64,000 nucleotides of DNA from Viridibacillus sp050278625 (GTDB taxonomy: Bacteria; Bacillota; Bacilli; Bacillales_A; Planococcaceae), in assembly GCF_050278625.1 (NCBI RefSeq), contig NZ_JBNNTI010000002.1, forward strand, positions 124,001 through 188,000, read 5' to 3'. The notes beneath the pieces were generated by a model. That model had not been told where the DNA came from and did not search any database. It was given only the letters and a program-made list of their open reading frames with translations. Both the position numbers and the translations under genes were made by a program. Positions 17,617 to 26,446 of the stretch are shown piece after piece (positions within the stretch are counted from its first letter, which is position 1; the number at the start of each line of letters is the position of its first letter).

Positions 17617-17880
17617 CTATACACTTAGTAGAGTTCGATCTGATACAAGCTTTTCACCGCGAATACATTGGAATGCATTCATTAAATCGGCGATTGTTAA
17701 GTCTTTTTTCGCTTCTGGTTCTACTTCTAATATAATTTGGCCTTTATCCATCATTATGAGGCGATTGCCGAGATCAAGCGCTTGTTGCATATTGTGGGTA
17801 ACCATTATTGTCGTTAGATTATCCTTTTCTACTAGCTGCTTAGTTAAATTCGTAATGAGCTCTGCACGTGAAGTGTTCAC
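17617..17880 (-). pseudogene. C-terminal remnant of an ABC transporter ATPase
   Basis: The 87-residue frame contains only the last third of an ABC ATP-binding protein. It begins at TSRAELITNLTKQLVEK, which in intact relatives follows the Walker B and D-loop segment (ALDPKTS). It includes the H-loop TIMVTHNMQQALDLGNRL. Walker A, the signature motif and Walker B are absent. No remnant of the missing part or of a partner permease is visible upstream. The family resembles ATPases that work with TrpX-type or other substrate-binding proteins. It retains a strong terminator. Confidence 0.8.
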
Positions 17881-18042
17881 TCTATCCCATTTTTAAATTA
17901 AGCACTTTAAAGAAATTGAACTGGGGTAGAAATAAACACTTCTTGCAATGACAATTGATTTAAATATGATTCGATCTATTAGATTTTTAATCCATGTACA
18001 AACTAAATCTACTATGATATGCTATGATGCATGCTTTTTATT

Positions 18043-18081
18043 ACGTGGTTCGAAACCATCCCACGAAAAAAAACTAGGGGG
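18043..18081 (+). promoter_or_regulatory. preQ1-I riboswitch of queT
   Basis: The leader has the preQ1 class I layout. A P1 stem CGTGG pairs with CCACG, the loop starts with TTCG and carries ACCATCC, and an A-rich tail leads to ACTAGGGGG. The 3' pseudoknot strand (CTAGGG) overlaps the Shine-Dalgarno sequence 9 nt before the ATG, so ligand binding should block translation start. Regulation of queuosine-precursor uptake genes by preQ1 is established for this class. Confidence 0.88.
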
Positions 18082-18090
18082 AAATGAATA

Positions 18091-18579
18091 ATGAAAGTAA
18101 AATCTTTGGCTACTAGCGGAATTATCGCAGCGCTTTATATTGCTGTGTCCATGCTAATTGCCCCACTAGCATTCGGTGCTATACAGTTCCGTATTGCTGA
18201 GATGTTCAATCATCTCGTTGTCTTCAATAAAAAGTACTTTGTCGGCATAGTACTTGGTGTATTTATTACGAATCTATTTTCACCACTAGGTATGTATGAC
18301 TTACTCTTCGGTCTTGGCCAATCGGTCTTAGCCTTAGGTATTACAATTTTTGCGAAACGTTTCATTAACGGACATATGAAGCAAATGATTTTTGGAACAG
18401 TCATATTTACATTTACAATGTTCATAATCGCAATCGAATTGTATCTCGCTTTCGACCTACCTTTCTTATATACTTGGTTAACGGTTGCTTTTGGTGAATT
18501 AGTAGTAATGGGTATTGGTATTCCGGTTATGCTAGCACTGAACAAACGTATTAACTTTAATAAGCTAATTGAAGGTTAA
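18091..18579 (+). CDS. queT: Queuosine precursor transporter QueT
   Basis: S component of an ECF-type vitamin transporter, imports queuosine precursors such as preQ1. The 162-residue protein has about five to six membrane helices. The early AALYIAVSMLIAPLAFGAIQ and RIAEMFNHLVVFN segments are typical of the QueT family. The energising EcfA/EcfT module is not in this window. A preQ1-I riboswitch directly upstream independently supports the substrate. The ribosome site AGGGGG is part of the riboswitch. It is monocistronic with a terminator at 18586-18623. Confidence 0.93.
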   Translation: MKVKSLATSGIIAALYIAVSMLIAPLAFGAIQFRIAEMFNHLVVFNKKYFVGIVLGVFITNLFSPLGMYDLLFGLGQSVLALGITIFAKRFINGHMKQMIFGTVIFTFTMFIIAIELYLAFDLPFLYTWLTVAFGELVVMGIGIPVMLALNKRINFNKLIEG

Positions 18580-18585
18580 TATTAT

Positions 18586-18623
18586 AACCACCTCCCCGCA
18601 ATTTTGCGGAGAGGTGGTTTTTT
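18586..18623 (+). terminator. Terminator of queT
   Basis: A 15-bp stem with one mismatch (18586-18600 with 18605-18619) is followed by six T residues. Confidence 0.9.
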
Positions 18624-18654
18624 GTTTGATATCTATTCAATGTATTTCCCTATA

Positions 18655-18691
18655 AAAAAGAGACAGTCTCAAGTTGAGATTGTCTCTTTTT
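18655..18691 (-). terminator. Terminator of the acyl-CoA degradation operon
   Basis: An 18-bp near-perfect stem (18655-18672 with 18674-18691) is flanked by A and T tracts on both sides. It lies 2 bp beyond the stop of the last operon gene. Confidence 0.88.
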
Positions 18692-18693
18692 AT

Positions 18694-20301
18694 TTAAAGC
18701 TGGTAATCCTTCACTTCATCACGCAATTTTGCCTTTAAGAATTTACCGACTGATGTTTTTGGAATTTCTGTTAAGAAAACAACATGATCTGGTACCCACC
18801 ACTTTGCAAATTGCCCTTCTAAATAAGAAAGGAGTTCTTCCTTTGTAGCACCACTACCTTCTTTTAAGACAACACATGCTAATGGGCGTTCTTGCCATTT
18901 TTCATCTGGAACCGCGATAACTGCAGCTTCAAATACTGCTTCATGTGTCATAAGGGCATTTTCTAAATCTACAGATGAGATCCATTCCCCACCGCTCTTA
19001 ATCAAGTCTTTTGTACGATCTGTAATTTTGATATAACCTTCTGGTGTCATGACGGCAATATCACCTGTATATAACCAGCCGTTTTTGAAAGCCTCTTCTG
19101 TACGATCATCCTTATAGTATTCATCCGCAACCCAAGGCCCACGAACAGTTAGCTCACCCATTGTTTTGCCATCCCATGGAACTTCTCCTTTTTCGTTGAC
19201 GACACGTGTTTCGATGAGTGATGTCGTTAAGCCTTGTGTGGCACGAATATTAATTTTTTCGTCCATTGACCAATTTTCCATTTCCGTTGTGTATGTGGAT
19301 AGGCTGACAAGTGGTGTCGTTTCGGTCATACCGTAGCCGACGATAAATGGTACTTTGTATTTTTCTTCGAAGGCGCGAATTAAGCCTTTTGGTGAGGCTG
19401 ATCCACCACATACGATGACGCGTAATGACGATAAATCGCGCGGATTATGCTCTTGTTCATTTAATACGCCAAGCCAAATCGTTGGGACACCTGCCGTTAA
19501 TGTTACTTTTTCTTGCTCGATTAGATCGAGTAGTAGCTGCGGAGTGAACATTGGACCAGGTAATACTTGTGTTGTACCAAAATTCACTGCCGCAAATGGC
19601 ATACCCCATGCATTTACATGGAACATTGGTACGACTGGCATGGCTATATCACTCTCACGAATACCAAGCGAATCTGCTAGACCAAGCGCTAAGCTTTGTA
19701 GCACCAAACTACGATGTGTGTATACGACTCCTTTTGGAAAGCCAGTTGTGGCACTTGTGTAGCACATGCCTGCAGGTAAATTCTCGTCTAAATCATCAGG
19801 GAATTCATAAGAATCTGATGCCTCTTCTAGCAGTTTTTCGTAAGAGTGTACGTTTTCTAAATTTGTTTCAGGTAAGTCTGTTCCGTCTTGCATAACAACG
19901 AAGTGCTTAACTGTTTTTAATAATGGTGCAGCTTGTGCAATTAACGGGAAAATATCGCTATCTACTAGTAATATTTCATCTTCCGCATGATTGATAATAT
20001 ACACAATATGCTCTGGTGACAGGCGGATATTAATCATATGGAGAATGGCTCCAGCACATGGCACGCCGAAATACGCCTCTAAATGACGGTGATGATTCCA
20101 CGCTAATGAGCCAACCTTTGTTCCCTTTGTCATCCCCAGTTTTGTTAATGCTTCAGACAATTTTCGTGTACGTTGCCCAAACTCTTTATAAGTAATACGA
20201 TGAATCATCGTCTCACTCGTTCTAGAAATGATTAATTTTTTCGGAAAATATCTCTCTGCACGTTTTACAAAATCAGTTAGTACTAATGGTGTTTGCATCA
20301 T
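18694..20301 (-). CDS. Acyl-CoA synthetase (long-chain fatty acid-CoA ligase type)
   Basis: ANL-superfamily AMP-forming ligase of 535 residues that activates a carboxylic acid to its CoA ester. The P-loop is TSATTGFPKGVVYTHRS near 185, the A5 motif GYGMTETTP, the A7 region YTGDIAVMTPEGYIKITDR, and the C-terminal PKTSVGKFLK holds the catalytic Lys. The sequence matches the medium/long-chain fatty acyl ligases found in Bacillales. It is the last gene of a five-gene leftward operon and follows the acyl-CoA dehydrogenase by 53 bp. Chain length is not predictable from sequence alone. Confidence 0.9.
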   Translation of the reverse strand: MMQTPLVLTDFVKRAERYFPKKLIISRTSETMIHRITYKEFGQRTRKLSEALTKLGMTKGTKVGSLAWNHHRHLEAYFGVPCAGAILHMINIRLSPEHIVYIINHAEDEILLVDSDIFPLIAQAAPLLKTVKHFVVMQDGTDLPETNLENVHSYEKLLEEASDSYEFPDDLDENLPAGMCYTSATTGFPKGVVYTHRSLVLQSLALGLADSLGIRESDIAMPVVPMFHVNAWGMPFAAVNFGTTQVLPGPMFTPQLLLDLIEQEKVTLTAGVPTIWLGVLNEQEHNPRDLSSLRVIVCGGSASPKGLIRAFEEKYKVPFIVGYGMTETTPLVSLSTYTTEMENWSMDEKINIRATQGLTTSLIETRVVNEKGEVPWDGKTMGELTVRGPWVADEYYKDDRTEEAFKNGWLYTGDIAVMTPEGYIKITDRTKDLIKSGGEWISSVDLENALMTHEAVFEAAVIAVPDEKWQERPLACVVLKEGSGATKEELLSYLEGQFAKWWVPDHVVFLTEIPKTSVGKFLKAKLRDEVKDYQL

Positions 20302-20354
20302 AATAGCCCTACTCCCCTTTGATTAAGTAATATGATTTTATTTAAAAGCATTGC

Positions 20355-21503
20355 TTATAAACCGATATTTTTTGCAATAATCATTTTCATGACTTCGTTT
20401 GTACCTGCGTAAATAGATGCTACTGAGATGTCTCGGAAGCGTCTAGCAATCTTATATTCTTCCATATAACCGTAACCACCGTGTAGTTGCATGCATTGTA
20501 CTGAAATATCTCTGGCACTTTCGGTAATCCAGTATTTTGCCATCGATACTTTGGTTACGACGTTTTTACCAGCTAAATGATCTTCTATTAAAGATTCAAG
20601 AAATGCTTTACCGAGTTCAATTTTCGTCGCCATTTCAGCGATTTTAAACTGTGTATTTTGGAAAGAGCTGATGGCTTTACCAAATGCCTGTCTTGATTTA
20701 GTATAGTCTAGCGTCATTTCCAGCATATCTTCAGCTGCAATTTGAGCAGCGATGGCTACCACAAGGCGCTCTTGTTGTAATTTTTCCATTAAATATTGAA
20801 AACCTTTGCTTTCAGTACCTAATAAATTTTCTATTGGAACTTTACAATCTTCAAAGTAGAGCTCAGCTGTATCTTGAGAATGCATACCGACTTTGTCCAA
20901 CTTTCGCCCTTTCGTAAACCCTGGTGTCCCTTCTTCTATGACTAATAGGCTCACACCTTGATGCTTACGCGCTGCATGTGGGTTTGTTTTTACAGCAACA
21001 ACGACTAAATTGCTATTTATACCATTTGTGATAAAGGTTTTTTGACCATTTACGATATAATGATCCCCTTCTCGAATCGCCGTTGTTTTTATATTCGCTA
21101 AATCTGATCCCGTTCCAGGTTCGGTCATAGCAATTGCAGTAATGACATCTCCTGTCACGCATTTAGGTAGCCATTTTTTCTTCTGCTCTGCTGTGCCGTA
21201 TGCCTCTATATAAGGTACGACGATATCATTATGTAGTCCAACGCCTGTTAGACCTCCACCTACTCGTTCCAATTCCTCTCCGATAATAACACCGAAACTG
21301 AAATCCAAATCGAGCCCGCCGTACTGTTCCTCGATTTGAGGACATAAAAAGCCCATGTCACCGAGCTTTTTCCAAAAGGAAGTAGGAATAAGCCTATCTC
21401 GTTCCCAAGTTTCATAATGTGGCACTGCTTCATCTTCTAAAAACTTGCGTAAGGACTTGCGAAATAGTTCGTGCTCTGTAGTTTCAAAACGATATCTCCT
21501 CAT
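20355..21503 (-). CDS. Acyl-CoA dehydrogenase
   Basis: FAD-dependent acyl-CoA dehydrogenase of 382 residues that makes the trans-2-enoyl-CoA in beta-oxidation. The FAD/substrate segment AIAMTEPGTGSDLANIKTTA and the TFITNG motif are present. The catalytic base is the Glu in IYAGTNEVMK near the C-terminus. AAGGGGTG precedes the ATG. It lies in the operon between the SDR and the ligase genes. The electron-transfer flavoprotein that it needs is not in this window. Confidence 0.94.
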   Translation of the reverse strand: MRRYRFETTEHELFRKSLRKFLEDEAVPHYETWERDRLIPTSFWKKLGDMGFLCPQIEEQYGGLDLDFSFGVIIGEELERVGGGLTGVGLHNDIVVPYIEAYGTAEQKKKWLPKCVTGDVITAIAMTEPGTGSDLANIKTTAIREGDHYIVNGQKTFITNGINSNLVVVAVKTNPHAARKHQGVSLLVIEEGTPGFTKGRKLDKVGMHSQDTAELYFEDCKVPIENLLGTESKGFQYLMEKLQQERLVVAIAAQIAAEDMLEMTLDYTKSRQAFGKAISSFQNTQFKIAEMATKIELGKAFLESLIEDHLAGKNVVTKVSMAKYWITESARDISVQCMQLHGGYGYMEEYKIARRFRDISVASIYAGTNEVMKMIIAKNIGL

Positions 21504-21526
21504 AACTTGTCACCCCTTAACATTGG

Positions 21527-22297
21527 CTATCTCGGCTGTAATCGAACGGCTCCATCTAGTCGAATTACTTCACCATTTAACATTGTATTTTGAATAATAC
21601 TTTCAACTAACTGAGCATATTCTGACGGCTTCCCTAAACGGTGAGGGAATGGTGTTAAATCAGCGAGTGCCCTCTGTGCATTTTCCGGTAATCCTGCAAA
21701 TAATGGCGTTTCTACTAATCCTGGTGCAATCGTCATCACACGCACGCCAATTGAAGCTAACTCACGGGCAATAGGCAAGGTCATACCCACAATGCCACCT
21801 TTTGATGCACTATAAGCTGCTTGACCAATTTGCCCTTCATACGCTGCAACTGAAGCAGTATTAATAATGACTCCTCGTTGACCATCTAAATCTGCCTCGT
21901 TATGCTGCATAGCGTCTGCTGCTAAGCGAATCATGTTAAATGTACCAACTAAATTCACCTGTAGTACTTGTTCAAATTGCTTTAAAGAATGCGGACCTTT
22001 TTTCGATAATACCTTGCCCGGTGTCGCAATACCTGCACAGTTTACCACTACATGAATGTTGCCAAATTTCTCAAGTGCTATTGCTAAATTCCCCTCTACC
22101 TCTGTAGCATCTGAGACATTTGTTTTCAAAAACAAAGCAGTATCTGCTCCAATTTCTTTTGCTAGTGCGTGTCCTTTTTCTTCATTCATATCGAAAATTA
22201 TGACTTTACCACCAGCTGCAGTTATATGACGTACTGTCGCTTCTCCCATTCCAGAAGCGCCACCTGTTACGATTGCAGTTATATGTTTTAGCTCCAT
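21527..22297 (-). CDS. SDR family 3-hydroxyacyl-CoA dehydrogenase-like protein
   Basis: Short-chain dehydrogenase of about 256 residues. The NAD-binding motif is TGGASGMGEAT. The catalytic Ser lies in NTASVAAYEG and the YSASKGG motif gives Tyr and Lys. The overall pattern matches type II 3-hydroxyacyl-CoA dehydrogenases (HSD17B10-like), which fits its place between thiolase and acyl-CoA dehydrogenase. The second ATG (22297) is chosen: AGGGAG lies 7 nt upstream, whereas the first ATG at 22303 sits 1 nt from it. No enoyl-CoA hydratase is in the operon, so that step must come from elsewhere. Confidence 0.88.
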   Translation of the reverse strand: MELKHITAIVTGGASGMGEATVRHITAAGGKVIIFDMNEEKGHALAKEIGADTALFLKTNVSDATEVEGNLAIALEKFGNIHVVVNCAGIATPGKVLSKKGPHSLKQFEQVLQVNLVGTFNMIRLAADAMQHNEADLDGQRGVIINTASVAAYEGQIGQAAYSASKGGIVGMTLPIARELASIGVRVMTIAPGLVETPLFAGLPENAQRALADLTPFPHRLGKPSEYAQLVESIIQNTMLNGEVIRLDGAVRLQPR

Positions 22298-22321
22298 TCC
22301 CATCTCCCTTTCTGAAATAAA

Positions 22322-23476
22322 CTATGATTGATAACGTTCAATAATTGTAGCGTTCGCCATACCCATGCCTTCACAAATAGCGAGCAAACCATATCTACTA
22401 CCTGTGCGCTCTAAGTAGTACAGCATCGATACAAGTAATTTCGTACCCGTTGCACCTAATGGATGGCCAAGTGCAATAGCACCTCCATTTGGATTTAACT
22501 TTTCAGGGTCTCCGCCCATATCTTGAAGCCACACAAGAGGAACTGGCGCAAAGGCTTCGTTTACTTCATAGACTGATAAATCACCCATTGTTAAATCTGC
22601 CTTTTGTAGTACTTTATGCGTCGCAGCAATTGGCCCCGTCAACATCAATGTTGGATCTGAGCCAACAACCGAACGGGCGACCACTCGTGCTAGTGGTTTA
22701 ACACCCAGTTCATTTGCTTTTGCTTTAGACATCAACAGAACCGCTGAGGCACCGTCGCTCATTTGACTTGCGTTACCAGCTGTAATGACACCATTTTCAT
22801 CAAAAACTGTTTTCAGTCCTGCTAAAATTTCTCCTGTTGTATCTGCTCTTGGACCTTCATCTTCTTGGAATGTATAACTATCACCTTGATTATCTTGTAC
22901 TTCAATCGATACAATTTCCTTTTCGAAGTAACCGTTATGAATAGCTTTTAAAGCCTTATGGTGACTAGCAACTGAATAAGCATCGAGCTCTTCACGGGAT
23001 ATTCCCCACTCTTTGGCAATCCGTTCTGCTGATAATCCTTGATTGATCAATTCATATTGCTCCGTTAGCCTTACACTTTGTTTAGCCTCTCGCATATTAG
23101 AAAACATTGGTTCACGCGTCATGCTTTCCACTCCCCCTGCAATGACGATATCCATATCACCGGATAATATGGCTTGCGAGGCAAAGTGTACAGCTTGCTG
23201 ACTTGAGCCACATTGACGGTCAATTGTTACTCCTGGTACTTCAATCGGAAATCCTGCGATTAACGCTGCTGTTCTCGCGATATTGCCTCCTTGCTCACCC
23301 GATTGCGTGACACAACCTAAAATTATATCTTCGACTGCCGCTTTTTCTACTCCAGCTCTTTGCATTACTTCTTCAAGGACAATTGCTGCTAGTTCATCCG
23401 GTCTTGTATTACTAAGCGCACCTTTTCTGCGTCCAACAGCTGTACGTACTGCTGCAACTATTACTACCTCATTCAT
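22322..23476 (-). CDS. Thiolase family acetyl-CoA acyltransferase
   Basis: Thiolase of 384 residues that cleaves 3-ketoacyl-CoA with CoA to release acetyl-CoA. The acylated Cys89 lies in DRQCGSSQQ, the catalytic His in NPNGGAIALGHPLGATG, and the second Cys in AICEGMGMA. The ATG at 23476 follows AGGAG by 8 nt; a GTG at 23485 overlaps that site. The ribosome site itself overlaps the stop codon of the upstream ligase gene, so translation is tightly coupled. Confidence 0.93.
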   Translation of the reverse strand: MNEVVIVAAVRTAVGRRKGALSNTRPDELAAIVLEEVMQRAGVEKAAVEDIILGCVTQSGEQGGNIARTAALIAGFPIEVPGVTIDRQCGSSQQAVHFASQAILSGDMDIVIAGGVESMTREPMFSNMREAKQSVRLTEQYELINQGLSAERIAKEWGISREELDAYSVASHHKALKAIHNGYFEKEIVSIEVQDNQGDSYTFQEDEGPRADTTGEILAGLKTVFDENGVITAGNASQMSDGASAVLLMSKAKANELGVKPLARVVARSVVGSDPTLMLTGPIAATHKVLQKADLTMGDLSVYEVNEAFAPVPLVWLQDMGGDPEKLNPNGGAIALGHPLGATGTKLLVSMLYYLERTGSRYGLLAICEGMGMANATIIERYQS

Positions 23477-23487
23477 AGCTTTCACTC

Positions 23488-24999
23488 CTATTTCATTTCT
23501 TCACGTAATTGATATTTTAATATTTTCCCTGAAGCATTACGTGGTAATACTTTTGTATACAAAAACTTCTTGGGAATCTTATAAGCTGCTAATCTCTCAC
23601 TACAGAAGCTTTTAATATCTTCTTCGTTTAGAGTTCGGTCATCCTTTGATACGATAATGCCTACAACGATTTCTCCCCATTTTTCATCTGGTATGCCTAT
23701 TGTTGCAGCTTCTAAAATTTCAGGATGGCTATTTAAAACTTGCTCAACCTCAACGGAATAGACATTTTCGCCACCTGATATAATCATGTCCTTTTTACGA
23801 TCTACTACGGTGATAAATCCATCATCATCAATCACCGCCATGTCCCCCGTTAATAACCAGCCATCTGAAAATGTACGTTGTGTTTCCTCAGGTTTACGAT
23901 AATATTCTTTCATAATCGTTTCGCCCTTCATCACAAACTCTCCTATCTCACCTGTTTTAGCATCCTCCATGTTATCCGTAACAATACGGACGTTCGTTAA
24001 GTACATAGCCTTACCACCCGCGCCAAGCTTTGTTTTATGAGCTTCAGGTGTTAAGAAGATTCCCCCTGGCCCTGCTTCTGTAAGTCCACATAAATTATAA
24101 AATTGATCTGTTCCAAATAACGCAATTGCACGCTCTACAAGTGCTGGTGCCATTGGCGCCGCTCCATATCCACAAACACGTACGGATGAGAGATCATAAT
24201 GATTTTCTTGTACATGTACCATGGCGTTGTACATAGTCGGTACACCGAAAAACACTGAAATCTTATGCTTTTCAATCTCCTCTAATGTCTTTACTGGATT
24301 AAAATCTCGATGAATAACATTAGAGGCACCGAGGTAAATAGCCGTTGTTAAAAATCCATTTAACTGTGCAGAATGGAAAAGTGGTGCTAAATGTAAAAAT
24401 ACATCATCTGATGACATCTTCTTCATCACTAAAAAATTCATGTTCACATTCATGATTCTCTGGTGATCAAATAGGGCCCCCTTTGGTCTACCAGTTGTTC
24501 CAGATGTATATAAAATCTCGGCATTATCCGTATTTAGTACAACCACATCCGGTTCAGCACAATTGGCACTAAAAGCTTGATTCCATGATAAATTCCCTTG
24601 AAGTTTCGCTTCATTTTGAACAATAATTTGCTCCAGGCCATTATGTCCTTTATTGGCCTTGGCTGTGATTTCTTCTAAATTGGCATCACAGAACAACATT
24701 TTGCATTCAGATTGTTCCAAAATATAAGCTACCTCAGGTGTTACTAAATAGAAATTTATAGGAACAACTACTCCACCAGCTTTCCAAATAGCATAGAGAG
24801 CAATTGCGAAGTGATCTGAGTTTTTCATAAATAGACCAACTTTTTCATCATGTTTTAAACCTAGTGCAATAAGACCATTTGCTAATTTATTTGCTTCTTC
24901 ATTAAATTGTTGGTACGAATAAGATCTTCCTTCACAGGTTACACACATTTTATGTGGATGACGGTTTGCATTTAATACTAATGGCGTAGTTAAATTCAT
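23488..24999 (-). CDS. AMP-dependent acyl-CoA ligase
   Basis: ANL-superfamily ligase of 503 residues and the first gene of the acyl-CoA operon. The P-loop is YTSGTTGRPKGALF near 165-178. The A7-A8 regions are LTGDMAVIDDDGFITVVDRK and the terminal catalytic Lys is in PRNASGKILK. It differs clearly from the second ligase at 18694-20301, so the operon may handle two acid classes or keep a duplicated function. AAAGGGG precedes the ATG. The upstream region holds a cre-like site at 25067-25080. Confidence 0.9.
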   Translation of the reverse strand: MNLTTPLVLNANRHPHKMCVTCEGRSYSYQQFNEEANKLANGLIALGLKHDEKVGLFMKNSDHFAIALYAIWKAGGVVVPINFYLVTPEVAYILEQSECKMLFCDANLEEITAKANKGHNGLEQIIVQNEAKLQGNLSWNQAFSANCAEPDVVVLNTDNAEILYTSGTTGRPKGALFDHQRIMNVNMNFLVMKKMSSDDVFLHLAPLFHSAQLNGFLTTAIYLGASNVIHRDFNPVKTLEEIEKHKISVFFGVPTMYNAMVHVQENHYDLSSVRVCGYGAAPMAPALVERAIALFGTDQFYNLCGLTEAGPGGIFLTPEAHKTKLGAGGKAMYLTNVRIVTDNMEDAKTGEIGEFVMKGETIMKEYYRKPEETQRTFSDGWLLTGDMAVIDDDGFITVVDRKKDMIISGGENVYSVEVEQVLNSHPEILEAATIGIPDEKWGEIVVGIIVSKDDRTLNEEDIKSFCSERLAAYKIPKKFLYTKVLPRNASGKILKYQLREEMK

Positions 25000-25066
25000 A
25001 GATTATCCCCTTTCAAAATGCGAATTATCAAACTTTTCTAATAACTTAACTTTACACAATTATACA

Positions 25067-25080
25067 TGTAAGCGCTATTA
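25067..25080. promoter_or_regulatory. Candidate cre site (CcpA) upstream of the acyl-CoA operon
   Basis: TGTAAGCGCTATTA matches the cre consensus TGWAANCGNTNWCA at 13 of 14 positions. It lies 68 bp upstream of the first operon ATG, a position that suits promoter repression by CcpA. Catabolite repression of acyl-CoA degradation is expected physiology; binding is inferred. Confidence 0.6.
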
Positions 25081-25199
25081 TAAAACTATTAAAAAGGAAC
25101 ATTTTCGAGAGGAAATATTAATTAGAAGAGAATAATTTCAAATCTAGCATCCCATTACAATATGCAGCTTTGTCTATTAAAATTCTTATCTTCACCAAT

Positions 25200-25241
25200 A
25201 AAAAAAGCCGTATCTTCAATTAAGAAGATACAGCTCTATTA
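25200..25241 (-). terminator. Terminator of tdh
   Basis: A near-perfect inverted repeat centred on about 25221 has an A run on its left side on the plus strand, giving a U tract for leftward transcripts. It lies just beyond the tdh stop. Confidence 0.75.
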
Positions 25242-25253
25242 AATGCCTAACTA

Positions 25254-26201
25254 TTAAGCAGTTTTAGTTTCTTTCTCTTGTAACTTTTTTAACATATCTG
25301 CTGTCATCGCATCTAAGTCGTATTTTGCTTTGAAACCCCATTCTTCTTGTGCAGCGCTTGCATCAATAGAATTTGGCCAACTATCTGCAATGGCTTGACG
25401 TATTGGATCGACTTCATAAGCCATTTTAAAATTAGGTATATGCTTGCGGATTGAAGCCGCAATTTCCTCAGGCTCAAAACTCATAGCTGTTACATTGAAT
25501 GCATTGCGATGTATTAATTTCTCAGGATCCGCTTCCATTAAATCTACAATTGCTTGCAACGCATCTGGCATATACATCATATCCATGTATGAGCCCTGTG
25601 CGATATATGAAGTATACTTTCCTTCAGAAATCGCTTTATAGTATATATCAACCGCATAATCTGTTGTACCGCCACCAGGAGGAGTTACATAAGAGATTAA
25701 TCCCGGGAAACGTACGCCGCGAGTATCTACACCAAAACGTTGGAAATAGTAATCACATAATAATTCACCTGCTACTTTGTTTACACCATACATCGTTGTA
25801 GGGCGTTGTAAAGTATCTTGTGGTGTATTGTTTTTGGGCGTAGAAGGTCCAAATGCACCGATTGAACTTGGTGTGAAAAATTGTAGATTTTGTTCACGTG
25901 CGACTTCTAACGCATTGACCAGTCCACCCATATTCAAGTTCCAAGCAAATAGCGGTTTAGCTTCTGCAGTTGCCGATAATAACGCAGCCATATGCATTAA
26001 AGTGTCTGCCCCAAAATCCTTCGCTATGTCATTCATGCGCTCTGCATCCATAACATCCAGCATTTCAAATGGCCCCTTTTGTGTAGCTGGCTTGCGAATA
26101 TCTGTTGCTAAAATATTTTCTGTTCCATATGCTTCGCGCAGTTTAGATACTAACTCTGACCCAATTTGACCGCACGCACCGGTTATCATAATTTTCTTCA
26201 T
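25254..26201 (-). CDS. tdh: L-threonine 3-dehydrogenase, SDR type
   Basis: NAD-dependent epimerase-fold enzyme of 315 residues, of the SDR-type threonine dehydrogenases. It oxidises threonine to 2-amino-3-ketobutyrate, which Kbl then cleaves to glycine and acetyl-CoA. The NAD motif is TGACGQIGSEL; the catalytic Tyr and Lys are in YGVNK, with the conserved TPSSIGAFGP upstream and RFPGLISY after it. Its assignment as tdh rather than a sugar epimerase rests on this signature set and on kbl being present at 39300. Two 19-bp near-palindromes lie upstream. It is monocistronic. Confidence 0.85.
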   Translation of the reverse strand: MKKIMITGACGQIGSELVSKLREAYGTENILATDIRKPATQKGPFEMLDVMDAERMNDIAKDFGADTLMHMAALLSATAEAKPLFAWNLNMGGLVNALEVAREQNLQFFTPSSIGAFGPSTPKNNTPQDTLQRPTTMYGVNKVAGELLCDYYFQRFGVDTRGVRFPGLISYVTPPGGGTTDYAVDIYYKAISEGKYTSYIAQGSYMDMMYMPDALQAIVDLMEADPEKLIHRNAFNVTAMSFEPEEIAASIRKHIPNFKMAYEVDPIRQAIADSWPNSIDASAAQEEWGFKAKYDLDAMTADMLKKLQEKETKTA

Positions 26202-26230
26202 CTAAAAATCCTCCTCACCCAATAAACAAT

Positions 26231-26249
26231 TGTATTTCCAGAAAATACA
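26231..26249. promoter_or_regulatory. Candidate operator 1 upstream of tdh
   Basis: TGTATTTCCAGAAAATACA is a near-perfect palindrome with arms TGTATTT and AAATACA. A second copy lies 38 bp further upstream. Confidence 0.5.
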
Positions 26250-26268
26250 TTCTTCTGTAGATTACAAA

Positions 26269-26287
26269 TGTATTTACAGAGAATACA
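26269..26287. promoter_or_regulatory. Candidate operator 2 upstream of tdh
   Basis: TGTATTTACAGAGAATACA differs from copy 1 at three positions and keeps the TGTATT and AATACA arms. Confidence 0.5.
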
Positions 26288-26446
26288 AATAACAATAAAA
26301 ATACGTTGATTTATCAATGTTTTAATTGATTTCATTATACAATGTATGTTTCTAAAACACAATAACCGTTTTTTCACACAGGACAGCTAGTTCCCTGATA
26401 CATTTATCAGTTATTTATTTTATAATGAATAAAAGGAGTGTCATCA

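Noticed and set aside
17426..17896. 156-residue rightward frame
   Set aside because: It is antisense across the terminator and the ABC ATPase remnant; the leftward frame carries the recognisable protein motifs.
19355..19762. 135-residue rightward frame
   Set aside because: It is antisense to the acyl-CoA synthetase gene, with low-quality composition and no ribosome site.
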